Translations under genes and position numbers: made by a program
Notes under the pieces: generated by a model
Databases searched by the model: none
The model's input: the letters and a program-made list of their open reading frames with translations, nothing else
Told to the model about the DNA's origin: nothing
Shown: piece after piece, positions 26,216 to 33,868 of the stretch
Numbering within the stretch: the stretch's first letter is position 1
How the letters are laid out: each line of letters opens with the position of its first letter
Assembly: GCA_002483135.1 (NCBI GenBank)
Contig: DLHI01000002.1
Location: 141,459 to 205,458 of the forward strand
Length of the DNA stretch: 64,000 nt
Reading direction: 5' to 3'
From: Hyphomonadaceae bacterium UBA7672
GTDB taxonomy: Bacteria; Pseudomonadota; Alphaproteobacteria; Caulobacterales; Hyphomonadaceae

Positions 26216-26551
26216 TCAGGTTTCGTAGCCGCCGGGCAGCGGACCGTAACTGAAATCCACGTCGAAGGCTTCGAGCTGGTCGCCGAGTTGGTCCAGGATC
26301 GGGACGAACTGAATCGGTGTTTCGTACTGCTGGATCACGGCAATGCGCCGCTTGCGGCCGGCGGATTCGGGCAGGGATGCCTCGAACTGCCCGGTGTTGA
26401 TGAAGCCGAGATAGGCCCCGATCTTGGCCTGCAGCGCGTTGATGTGGGCGACAGGGTTGGACCAGTCGAGATCGTCGGTGATGACCAGCAGCGCATCGCC
26501 CGAGTCTGGATCGATGCCGAGGGCGTCTACGGTGTCCGCGTCACTGATCAT
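26216..26551 (-). CDS. DUF6572-like small protein
   Basis: A 111-residue cytoplasmic protein starting MISDADTVDALGIDPDSGDALLVITDDLDW and ending in a segment rich in acidic residues (FDVDFSYGPLPGGYET). The pattern of a short start, a beta hairpin and NPVAHINALQAKIGAYLGFINTGQF resembles DUF6572 as I recall it. No function is known. It is read in the same direction as the hydrolase upstream, with a 28-base gap. Confidence 0.7.
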   Translation of the reverse strand: MISDADTVDALGIDPDSGDALLVITDDLDWSNPVAHINALQAKIGAYLGFINTGQFEASLPESAGRKRRIAVIQQYETPIQFVPILDQLGDQLEAFDVDFSYGPLPGGYET

Positions 26552-26579
26552 GGCGCACTCGTTAGAAATGAACCCTGGT

Positions 26580-27299
26580 TCAGCTCTGCTTCGGCGGCGG
26601 AAGCTTCGCGGCGTCCTTGATGGCTTTTGCCTTGGCGGCTTCTTCCTGCGCCTTCTCCCACGCCTTCATGCGGCGCTTGAGATAGACGGCGGCGGTCTTC
26701 TCCATCTCTTCCAGCTTGCCCTGGAAGAAGTGGTTGGCGCCGGCAACGTTGGCGCGCTCGATCACTTCGCCCTTCTGGACGCGGACTTTGGTGAGTGAAC
26801 GGTCGATGTCCGCAGGCGGCGCCACCACATCCTTGTCGCCCGCGATGATGATGCCCGAGGCCGGGCAGGGCGCGAGGAAAGAGAGGTCGTAGTGATTGGC
26901 CGGCGGGGCGACCGCCACGAAGCCGTCGATCTCCGGCCGGCGCATCAGCAGCTGCAGGCAGATATACGCGCCGAACGACGAGCCTGCGACCCAGCACTGG
27001 CTTGGCGCTTCGTTCAGAGCTTCGAGGTGGTCGAGCACGTAGGCGGCGTCCGAGAGTTCTGCGACGCCTGCGTCAAATGTGCCCTGGGAGCGGCCGACAC
27101 CCCGGAAGTTGAAGCGCATGGTAGAGAAGCCGTGTGCGGAGAACATCTCGAACAGGGTGATGGTGACCGGGTCCTGCATCGTGCCGCCCGCCTTGGGGTG
27201 AGGGTGCAGGATCAGCGCGATCGGCGGATTGTCGCCGGGGGCCTGATTGTAGCGCGCCTCGATACGGCCTGCGGGTCCGGAGATGATCAGTTCGCCCAT
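26580..27299 (-). CDS. Alpha/beta hydrolase
   Basis: A 239-residue serine hydrolase of the group often annotated as an alpha/beta hydrolase with dienelactone-hydrolase-like ends. It has an oxyanion region HPHPKAGGTMQDPVT, the nucleophile elbow GSSFGAY, a central Asp in AGDKDVVAP and the catalytic His in ANHFFQGKL. A charged, Lys/Ala-rich C-terminal tail (EKAQEEAAKAKAIKDAAKL) is predicted to be helical. The start at 27299 is chosen because upstream codons read as poor sequence. Substrate unknown. Confidence 0.88.
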   Translation of the reverse strand: MGELIISGPAGRIEARYNQAPGDNPPIALILHPHPKAGGTMQDPVTITLFEMFSAHGFSTMRFNFRGVGRSQGTFDAGVAELSDAAYVLDHLEALNEAPSQCWVAGSSFGAYICLQLLMRRPEIDGFVAVAPPANHYDLSFLAPCPASGIIIAGDKDVVAPPADIDRSLTKVRVQKGEVIERANVAGANHFFQGKLEEMEKTAAVYLKRRMKAWEKAQEEAAKAKAIKDAAKLPPPKQS

Positions 27300-27482
27300 G
27301 ATGTGCTCGCGCTGGTTGCCGTAACGGGCGCTACACGCGTGCGTGTGCGCTGAAGGGGCCGACAAACACTATTTCGGTCTCGAATTTCAAGCTTTTCGTG
27401 TGATCCGCCGGAGGGCCTTTCCCGTAATCCAGCCAACGGGGCGGGGGAAACAGTCCCACCTCGGGGCGCACGAGGAAGAACC

Positions 27483-27938
27483 ATGCGGGTTGGCACCAAA
27501 GGCAGATACGCGGTCGTCGCCCTGGTCGACGTCGCTCTCAACGGCGAAAAAGGCCCCGTGGCACTGGGAGAAGTGGCCCAGCGGCAGCAGATTTCCCTGT
27601 CCTATCTGGAACAGCTGTTCGCCATGTTGCGCCGGGCTGGGCTTGTCGTGGCCTCCCGCGGTCCCGGCGGTGGTTACCGGCTGCAGCGCCGGGCCTCCGA
27701 GATTTCGCTCGCTGACGTGTTTGGGGCCGTCGCTGACGGGTCTGGGCAGGGCGAGGGTGGCCGGGACTGGCTTTCCGGGCCTGCGGCTCATGTGTGGACA
27801 GGGCTGGACCAGCATATCACCGGGTTCCTGAGTACTTTGACGCTGGCCGACGCGGTGCGGGGCGAGGCGCGCAATGGTTCCTCCGGCCAGCCGGGGCGGA
27901 TGGCTTCCGGCCTGTCGGCGGACGTCAAACTGGCGTAA
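27483..27938 (+). CDS. iscR: Rrf2-family regulator (IscR-like), without cysteines
   Basis: Winged-helix regulator heading the Fe-S assembly locus. The 151-residue protein has the Rrf2 pattern: TKGRYAVVALVDVAL, the helix-turn-helix with VAQRQQISLSYLEQLFAMLRRAGLVVASRGPGGGYRL. Typical IscR holds a [2Fe-2S] cluster on three Cys near residues 92-104. Here the corresponding stretch (VADGSGQGEGGRDWLSGPAAH) contains none, and no Cys exists anywhere in the protein. So cluster binding by the classic route is impossible. It probably still controls the downstream genes but may sense something else, or need no cofactor. Confidence 0.9.
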   Translation: MRVGTKGRYAVVALVDVALNGEKGPVALGEVAQRQQISLSYLEQLFAMLRRAGLVVASRGPGGGYRLQRRASEISLADVFGAVADGSGQGEGGRDWLSGPAAHVWTGLDQHITGFLSTLTLADAVRGEARNGSSGQPGRMASGLSADVKLA

Positions 27939-27948
27939 GAGCCGGGGC

Positions 27949-29121
27949 ATGAGCCCCATGGCCAGAATTTACGCGGATTACAACGCCACCGCCCCGCTGC
28001 GCCCCGAGGCGAAGGCGGCTACGCTGCGCGCGCTCGAGATGACCGGGAATCCGTCGTCGGTTCATACCGAAGGGCGCAAGGCGCGGGCGCTGGTCGAGGG
28101 CGCGCGCGACGCGGTGGCGGCGGCGATCGGCGCTTGCCGGGACGATATCGCGTTCACCAGCGGCGGCACCGAGGCCGTGCAGGCGCCGTTGCGCGGCGTA
28201 CTACGGTCGGTCGCGAACGCGCAGCTGGTTGTCTCGTCCATCGAGCATGATGCGGTAAGCGCGCTGGCCGAGCTGCCAAAGGCTTGGCCGGTGAAAGCCC
28301 ACGGTATTGTCGATCTCGTCTGGCTTGAGGCCGCGGTGCAGACGCTCGGGGCGGACGGCAAGCAGCCCCTCGTTTCACTCATGCTCGTCAACAACGAGAC
28401 GGGCGTGATCCAGCCGGTGGCGGAAGCGGCGGAGATCGTTCACGCGGCGGGCGGGTTGATCCACTGCGACGCGATTCAGGGGCTGGGGAAGATCGACGTG
28501 TCGGTAATCGAGCTAGACGTCGATTACCTCTCGCTGTCAGCGCACAAGATCGGCGGACCGCAGGGCGTGGGCGCGTTCTTTGTGAAGCCCGGCGCACCAT
28601 TCAGCGCTGTGCAGACCGGCGGCGGGCAGGAGTTCGGACGCAGGTCGGGCACGGAGAACGTGGCGGGACTCGCCGGGTTCGGAGCGGCGGTCGAGGCGGC
28701 GATGCGCGACCTACCGAAGTACACGGCGCTTGCGACGCAGCGCGACGGAATGGAGCGGGCGCTGAAGGGATCGGCTCCCACGTTGCGAATCCACGGCGAA
28801 GGCGCCCCTCGGGTGGCCGGCGTTTCCTGTTTCGGCGTTGAAGGTTTGCCCTCGGAGACCCAAGTAATGGGTCTGGATCTGGCGGGCTTTGCGGTTTCGG
28901 CCGGGTCGGCCTGTTCGTCGGGAAAGGTGAAGACTAGCCGGGTGTTGACCGCGATGGGCGAAACCGAAGCCATGGCGCGGAGTTCGATCCGGGTAAGTTT
29001 TGGCTGGGATACAGGGCCGACTGACCCGGTCTTGATGGCGGTAGGCTGGGCGCGTATGGCCAGCCGCGCACGGCCAGAGCTGGCGAAGTCGCTGGCGACG
29101 ATGGGCGGAACGAATGTCTGA
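27949..29121 (+). CDS. Cysteine desulfurase (NifS/IscS class)
   Basis: PLP enzyme that takes sulfur from cysteine as persulfide for Fe-S clusters. The 390-residue protein shows the family start YADYNATAPLRPEA, SGGTEAVQAPLRG, the PLP Lys in LSAHKIGGPQG, RRSGTENV and the mobile catalytic loop SAGSACSSGK. It belongs to the shorter class I (IscS/NifS), unlike SufS further downstream. Start is ATG at 27949, with ATG at 27958 as an alternative. It overlaps sufB by eight bases, so coupling to the SUF scaffold is likely. Confidence 0.93.
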   Translation: MSPMARIYADYNATAPLRPEAKAATLRALEMTGNPSSVHTEGRKARALVEGARDAVAAAIGACRDDIAFTSGGTEAVQAPLRGVLRSVANAQLVVSSIEHDAVSALAELPKAWPVKAHGIVDLVWLEAAVQTLGADGKQPLVSLMLVNNETGVIQPVAEAAEIVHAAGGLIHCDAIQGLGKIDVSVIELDVDYLSLSAHKIGGPQGVGAFFVKPGAPFSAVQTGGGQEFGRRSGTENVAGLAGFGAAVEAAMRDLPKYTALATQRDGMERALKGSAPTLRIHGEGAPRVAGVSCFGVEGLPSETQVMGLDLAGFAVSAGSACSSGKVKTSRVLTAMGETEAMARSSIRVSFGWDTGPTDPVLMAVGWARMASRARPELAKSLATMGGTNV

Positions 29122-30646
29122 AGGCAAGGAAATCAGCGTCAAGGACGCCATCGACCGGGGAACGGTCGATGCCGCGCGTGCGCTTGAATCCGACAAGTAT
29201 GCCGAGGGCTTCGTCACCGACATCGAGATGGAACTCGCGCCCAAGGGGCTGAACGAGGACACCGTCCGCTACATCTCCGCGAAGAAGGAAGAGCCAGAGT
29301 GGATGCTGCAGTGGCGGCTCGACGCCTTCGCGCGCTGGAAGGAGATGGAAGAGCCGACCTGGGCGATGATCCATTATCCCAAGATCGACTACCAGGACGC
29401 GCATTACTACGCCGCGCCGAAGGGCGCTGCGAAGTACAAGACGATTGACGATGTACCGAAGGAGATCCTCGAGACCTACGCCAAGCTGGGCATCCCGCTG
29501 AAAGAGCAGGAAGTGCTGCTTGGCGTCGAGGGTGCGATGGAGACGGCGGCAGCGGCACGCGAGACGCCGCGGGTGGCCGTGGACGCCGTGTTCGACAGCG
29601 TGAGCGTGGCGACGACGTTCCGTGCTGAACTGTCGAAGGCCGGCGTGATCTTCATGTCGATCTCGGAAGCGATCCGCGAATATCCCGACCTGGTGAAGCG
29701 GTATCTCGGCTCCGTCGTGCCGGTAACGGACAACTTCTTTGCGACGCTTAACTCGGCAGTGTTTTCGGATGGGACGTTTGTCTACGTGCCCAAGGGCGTG
29801 CGCTGCCCAATGGAGCTGTCGACATATTTCCGCATGAACGCGAAGGGCACGGGTCAGTTCGAGCGGACGCTGATCATAGTCGATGAAGGCGGCTACGTAT
29901 CCTATCTTGAAGGCTGTACGGCGCCGATGCGCGACGAGAACCAGCTGCATGCGGCCGTAGTCGAACTGGTGGCGCTGGCGGATGCCGAGGTCAAGTATTC
30001 GACCGTGCAGAACTGGTGGCCGGGCGACGCAGACGGCAAGGGCGGCGTCTATAACTTCGTCACCAAGCGTGGCGATTGCCGGGGCGCGCGCTCGCGGATT
30101 TCATGGACGCAGGTGGAGACGGGCTCGGCGATCACGTGGAAATATCCGAGCTGCATCCTGCGCGGCGATGACTCGTCAGGCGAGTTCTATTCCATCGCGG
30201 TGACCAACGGACGCCAGCAAGCGGACACGGGCACCAAGATGATCCACCTCGGCAAGAACACGAAGTCACGGATCATCTCGAAGGGCATTTCGGCGGGCAA
30301 GTCGAACAACACGTATCGTGGGTTGGTATCGATCCATCCGAAGGCTGCGAAGGCGCGCAATTTCACGCAGTGCGATAGCCTGCTGATAGGCCAGACGTGC
30401 GGCGCGCACACGGTTCCGTATGTCGAGAATCGTCGCGGAGACGCGCAACTCGAACACGAAGCGACGACGACCAAGCTTTCGGAAGACCAGCTGTTCTACG
30501 CCCGCCAGCGCGGCATCGGCGAGGAAGAGGCGGTGGCGCTTCTGGTGAATGGCTTCGTGCGCGATGTGTTGCAGAAGCTGCCGATGGAGTTCGCAGTCGA
30601 GGCGCAGAAGCTGCTTGAGGTAAGCCTTGAGGGGAGTGTGGGGTAG
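29114..30646 (+). CDS. sufB: Fe-S cluster assembly scaffold SufB
   Basis: Core scaffold of the SufBCD complex on which new Fe-S clusters form. The 510-residue protein has YVPKGVRCPMELSTYFRMN, the conserved region GTGQFERTLIIVDEGGYVSYLEGCTAP with the functional Cys, WKYPSCILRGDDSSGEFYSIA, and a C-terminal FVRDVLQKLPMEFA helix. Length is typical. Its start lies inside the end of the desulfurase gene. Unusually, sufC does not follow: four other genes intervene before 33107. Confidence 0.96.
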   Translation: MSEGKEISVKDAIDRGTVDAARALESDKYAEGFVTDIEMELAPKGLNEDTVRYISAKKEEPEWMLQWRLDAFARWKEMEEPTWAMIHYPKIDYQDAHYYAAPKGAAKYKTIDDVPKEILETYAKLGIPLKEQEVLLGVEGAMETAAAARETPRVAVDAVFDSVSVATTFRAELSKAGVIFMSISEAIREYPDLVKRYLGSVVPVTDNFFATLNSAVFSDGTFVYVPKGVRCPMELSTYFRMNAKGTGQFERTLIIVDEGGYVSYLEGCTAPMRDENQLHAAVVELVALADAEVKYSTVQNWWPGDADGKGGVYNFVTKRGDCRGARSRISWTQVETGSAITWKYPSCILRGDDSSGEFYSIAVTNGRQQADTGTKMIHLGKNTKSRIISKGISAGKSNNTYRGLVSIHPKAAKARNFTQCDSLLIGQTCGAHTVPYVENRRGDAQLEHEATTTKLSEDQLFYARQRGIGEEEAVALLVNGFVRDVLQKLPMEFAVEAQKLLEVSLEGSVG

Positions 30647-30651
30647 CGGCG

Positions 30652-31296
30652 ATGCGCTGGACGGGGGCAATTCTGGCGCTTGGTGTGGCTGGATGTGCGT
30701 ACGGCGGCACGCAGGTTACCCACGAAATGCTATCGTCCATGCCGCTGACTCAATTGGTGGCCGGCGGGGATGGCGTGACGCGGGTTGCGCCCTCGGCCAT
30801 CTGGCACATCTGGAATGATCTCAACGATCCTGGCAGCAAACTCTCGGTCGAGTCGAAGATCCGTCGCGCCGTGCTGAATTCCTCCGGCTATACCTGCAAG
30901 GACTACAATGCGCGCGGCGATCACCTGAGCAAGGGCCTATTCTACGAGCTCGGCTCAATGGCGACGGGCGCGCAGACGACGCCAAATGGTGGTTGCGTGT
31001 CCGGCGGCCGGTCGCCGGCAGAGGTATATGACGAGATCAGGATGCTGGGTGGGGCTGGCGTTGACAGGGTGGCGGCGGCCGCCGCGAACATCGGCTTTGT
31101 CTGTCCGCCGCCAGTCGGTGTCTCGCTGACGTGCGCGGCCTATTTCGTTGAACGCGAGACGGTTCGTCAGCCGCCGGAGTTTGTGCCCGAGGGCGGGCAG
31201 GCCGTTACGCGTACTGATTTCAGGTTCGACCTCGTCCTGACCTATTCGCCGGGACTGCCGGCGGTGATTTCAATGACGCGGACCGTCACGCCATAG
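30652..31296 (+). CDS. Lipoprotein of unknown function inside the suf locus
   Basis: A 214-residue predicted lipoprotein: MRWTGAILALGVAGCAYGG gives a lipobox with Cys at about residue 15. The mature part has four further cysteines (TCKDYN, GGCVSG, FVCPPP, LTCAAYF) that could form two disulfides in the periplasm. I recognise no family. It starts five bases after sufB and so should be made from the same transcript. Its base and codon use look like the neighbours. Confidence 0.75.
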   Translation: MRWTGAILALGVAGCAYGGTQVTHEMLSSMPLTQLVAGGDGVTRVAPSAIWHIWNDLNDPGSKLSVESKIRRAVLNSSGYTCKDYNARGDHLSKGLFYELGSMATGAQTTPNGGCVSGGRSPAEVYDEIRMLGGAGVDRVAAAAANIGFVCPPPVGVSLTCAAYFVERETVRQPPEFVPEGGQAVTRTDFRFDLVLTYSPGLPAVISMTRTVTP

Positions 31297-31308
31297 AGGA
31301 ATTGAGCG

Positions 31309-31761
31309 ATGACCGGCGTCCACATCATAGACCTCGAACCCAAGACCGGCGCCGGCATCGAAGTCGTTGCCCCGCGCACGCAACTGCAGACCACCATCCG
31401 GCAAAGTTTTGACCGCATCTACACGCCGGGCGCACTGGCGCCGGGGCATGGTCACAACTTCATCCTCTATCACGGCGGCACACCGGCCGAGCTACGCATG
31501 ACGGTTGGCGTGCTGGATCGCGCGCCGGGAGGCGGCGATCCCGATGTGAACGCGGCTCAAGCGCCGGGCGGGCGCGTGATCACGGCGACTCACTGGGGCG
31601 ATTACGGCCAGATGAAGACGACCTATGACGCATTGCACGCGGAGGTCCAGGCGCGGGGTCTGAAGCTGGCGCCCCTGTCGCTCGAGATTTACGGCGACTG
31701 GAGCGACGACCCGGCGAAGGTGCGCACTGACCTCTATCTGTATCTAGCGGTCGGCATCTGA
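31309..31761 (+). CDS. GyrI-like small-molecule-binding protein
   Basis: A 150-residue protein with the GyrI/AraC effector-binding fold. It has a start VHIIDLEPKTGAGIEVVAP, a central ATHWGDYGQMKTTYDALHAEVQARGLKLAPLSLEIYGDW and the terminal strand VRTDLYLYLAV. Standalone members bind hydrophobic small molecules or, in other groups, hydrolyse cyclopropane-type compounds. There is no DNA-binding domain. It follows the lipoprotein gene with a GAGG ribosome binding site. Confidence 0.8.
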   Translation: MTGVHIIDLEPKTGAGIEVVAPRTQLQTTIRQSFDRIYTPGALAPGHGHNFILYHGGTPAELRMTVGVLDRAPGGGDPDVNAAQAPGGRVITATHWGDYGQMKTTYDALHAEVQARGLKLAPLSLEIYGDWSDDPAKVRTDLYLYLAVGI

Positions 31762-31768
31762 GCCGCGA

Positions 31769-32035
31769 TCAGACGGGATAGTCACGCTGCGGATCAATTC
31801 CGCGATCCGTCAGGAAGCGACGCAGCTGGCGGACATTGTCCTTTGTGAGCGAATGGTCGGGTTGGTGAAACAGCGTGGTGTGTCCGCCCATGGTGACAGC
31901 AAACCGGTTGCCGTTCCGGTCCTCGATGTCCGCGCCCATCTCCACGAGCACAGCCTTTACGTCCGCGCCAGAAAGATTGGTCGGCTCTGGGTGCGCGAAG
32001 AGAGCGTGAAGGGCCTGACGGTGGCGATGGTTCAT
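31769..32035 (-). CDS. HicA-like (dsRBD-fold) protein, no partner seen
   Basis: An 88-residue protein with MNHRHRQALHALFAHP, ADVKAVLVEMGADIEDRNGNRFAVTMGGHTTLFHQPDH and a Leu/Arg-rich C-terminus. This matches short proteins annotated as HicA-family toxins, where the His in the GGH segment is the likely active residue. The start at 32035 has GGAG at a good distance; ATG at 32047 is also possible. No HicB antitoxin is visible on either side. It lies opposite to the suf genes and between two of them, so it may not be a toxin at all. Confidence 0.7.
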   Translation of the reverse strand: MNHRHRQALHALFAHPEPTNLSGADVKAVLVEMGADIEDRNGNRFAVTMGGHTTLFHQPDHSLTKDNVRQLRRFLTDRGIDPQRDYPV

Positions 32036-32200
32036 GACGGTCTCCATTGATGTGTACCATCATGACCTCCACGGAGCCCCCCGCGCCTGACGCGGATCAA
32101 AGCCGTCTTGCGCGCCTATGCTGCACGGCGGATTACCTGCCTGTAAGCTGGCGGAGGGCGCCCAACTGATCTATTCCAGCCTCACCAAAGGGGTGTCGTC

Positions 32201-32968
32201 ATGAATCTGCGTACTGTCTGCTTCGCCGCCATGCTGGCCGCTGCCGCCTGTTCGCCTGCCCCGGAAACAGACACCACCGCCGTGCCGGCTGTGGGCGATG
32301 GCGCTGCGGCCAAACGCCTGCCTCTGCCGGACTGCGGCGAGGTCGAAGCAACCGAGCTGGGCGCCGAGGGCGTGAAGCATCCCGATTGCCGCCTGATGCT
32401 GCCGGATCAGTCGGGTTTGGCCATCGAGGCGCGCTATTCTGCGGCCGAGGATGACTCGACCGAGGTGAAGATCCAGGTCGTGCAGCCGGGAGACGCGACC
32501 ATCCAGGAAATTGTCGAGCGCATGGGCGCCACCATGGGCGGCCCCTCGGTTGAAGACTTCGACAAGGACGGGAAGGCGGACATCCGCGTGCCGCTCGAGA
32601 CCTACACCGCCAATACGACGTGGGCGCTGTGGCGCCAGATGGACAGCAACCGCTTCGTGCGCGTGGGCGAGCCGACGGGCGTTTCGCTGGTGAAGACCGA
32701 GAGCGGCTATATCGCCGTGCAGGGCCGTGGCAGCGCCGCTGACTACTATGTCGAATTCCACAAGCTGGAGGGCGATGCCCTTGTCCCGGTGGCGACAGTG
32801 AACCTCGCGGTCCAGACGGAAGGCGAGAAGGTTATTGGCGTCGATTGCACCCTGGCCGACGATGGCGGCCTTGCTGCGCTGGGTAAAACGCCCGAGGAAC
32901 TGCGCGTGTCTTTCTGCGCCGAACCGACGGTCGATGGCCTGATTAAGGACTTCACGGCGAAGCCTTGA
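32201..32968 (+). CDS. Lipoprotein of unknown function before sufC
   Basis: A 255-residue predicted lipoprotein: MNLRTVCFAAMLAAAACSPAPE has a lipobox with Cys at about residue 17. The mature region holds Cys pairs (DCGEVE, DCRLML, DCTLAD, FCAEP) and an acidic loop DFDKDGKAD that resembles a calcium-binding EF-type loop. I recognise no family. The gene ends 138 bases before sufC. It has GGGG near the ATG. Its role in Fe-S metabolism is unproven. Confidence 0.75.
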   Translation: MNLRTVCFAAMLAAAACSPAPETDTTAVPAVGDGAAAKRLPLPDCGEVEATELGAEGVKHPDCRLMLPDQSGLAIEARYSAAEDDSTEVKIQVVQPGDATIQEIVERMGATMGGPSVEDFDKDGKADIRVPLETYTANTTWALWRQMDSNRFVRVGEPTGVSLVKTESGYIAVQGRGSAADYYVEFHKLEGDALVPVATVNLAVQTEGEKVIGVDCTLADDGGLAALGKTPEELRVSFCAEPTVDGLIKDFTAKP

Positions 32969-33070
32969 GCCCAGCCCACTGGACTTTTGACCCATAGCGC
33001 ACGAAACACCTCGCCAATCAGGCCTTTGCAGCCCTCGCACAGACGGGGGACAGGGCCTATCTAGAGGGTC

Positions 33071-33090
33071 CGGAACCCCAGCGGGTTCCG
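33071..33090 (+). promoter_or_regulatory. Perfect 8-bp hairpin in the sufC leader
   Basis: CGGAACCC (33071-33078) pairs with GGGTTCCG (33083-33090) over a CAGC loop, 16 bases before the sufC ATG. Such a structure near the ribosome binding region could affect translation of sufC, or form an operator. No T-run follows. The meaning is open. Confidence 0.45.
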
Positions 33091-33106
33091 CGTTTGCAGG
33101 CGCTTC

Positions 33107-33868
33107 ATGCTGGAACTCAATAACCTTCATGCCCGCGTGGTTCCCGAGGACGGGCCTGCGCGCGAAATCCTGAAGGGGCTTTTGCTTGCCGTACCGGCTG
33201 GCGAGGTTCACGCGATCATGGGGCCGAACGGGTCGGGCAAATCGACACTGTCCTACGTTCTTACAGGCAAGCATGGTTACGAGGTGACCAGCGGTTCGGC
33301 GACTTTCGAGGGGCTGGACCTGCTTGCCCTCGAGCCGGAGGCGCGAGCGGCGCTCGGCCTGTTCCTGTCCTTCCAGTATCCCATCGAGATCGCCGGAGTG
33401 CCGGTGATGACCTTCGTTCGCGCCGCCATGAACGCCCAGCGCAAAACGCGCGGCGAGCCGGAAGTCTCCGCGCCGGATTTCCTCAGGCTCTCGAAGATCG
33501 CGGCGGCCAAGCTGCGTATCGATCCGGAAATGCTGAAGCGGCCGCTGAATGTCGGCTTCTCGGGCGGTGAGAAGAAGCGTCTGGAAATCTACCAGATGCT
33601 GATGATCGAGCCGCGTTTCATGATTCTCGACGAGACGGATTCGGGTCTCGACATCGATGCGCTGAAGGTTGTCGCGGAAGGCGTGAACCATCTGCGTGGT
33701 CCCAAGCGCGGCATGCTGGTGATCACGCACTACCAGCGCCTGCTCGACTACATCAAACCTGACCGTGTGCATGTCCTGTCGGCTGGGCGGATCGTGAAGT
33801 CGGGCGGGCCGGAACTGGCGCTCGAGCTCGAGAAATCCGGCTACGACCAGTTCCTGAAGGCTGGCTGA
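33107..33868 (+). CDS. sufC: Fe-S assembly ATPase SufC
   Basis: ATPase of the SufBCD complex. The 253-residue soluble ABC protein has Walker A GPNGSGKST, the Q-loop region SFQYPIEIAGV, signature FSGGEKKRLE, Walker B MILDETDSGLD and the H-loop ITHYQRLLDYIKPD. Its TGA overlaps the ATG of sufD as TGATG, so the two are coupled. The 138-base gap upstream, with a hairpin, suggests a separate promoter or internal start after the inserted genes. Confidence 0.97.
   Translation: MLELNNLHARVVPEDGPAREILKGLLLAVPAGEVHAIMGPNGSGKSTLSYVLTGKHGYEVTSGSATFEGLDLLALEPEARAALGLFLSFQYPIEIAGVPVMTFVRAAMNAQRKTRGEPEVSAPDFLRLSKIAAAKLRIDPEMLKRPLNVGFSGGEKKRLEIYQMLMIEPRFMILDETDSGLDIDALKVVAEGVNHLRGPKRGMLVITHYQRLLDYIKPDRVHVLSAGRIVKSGGPELALELEKSGYDQFLKAG

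Noticed and set aside
27300..27482. Possible IscR-type operator upstream of the suf locus
   Set aside because: I looked for type 1 or type 2 IscR boxes and iron-box motifs and found no convincing match in this 183-base region.
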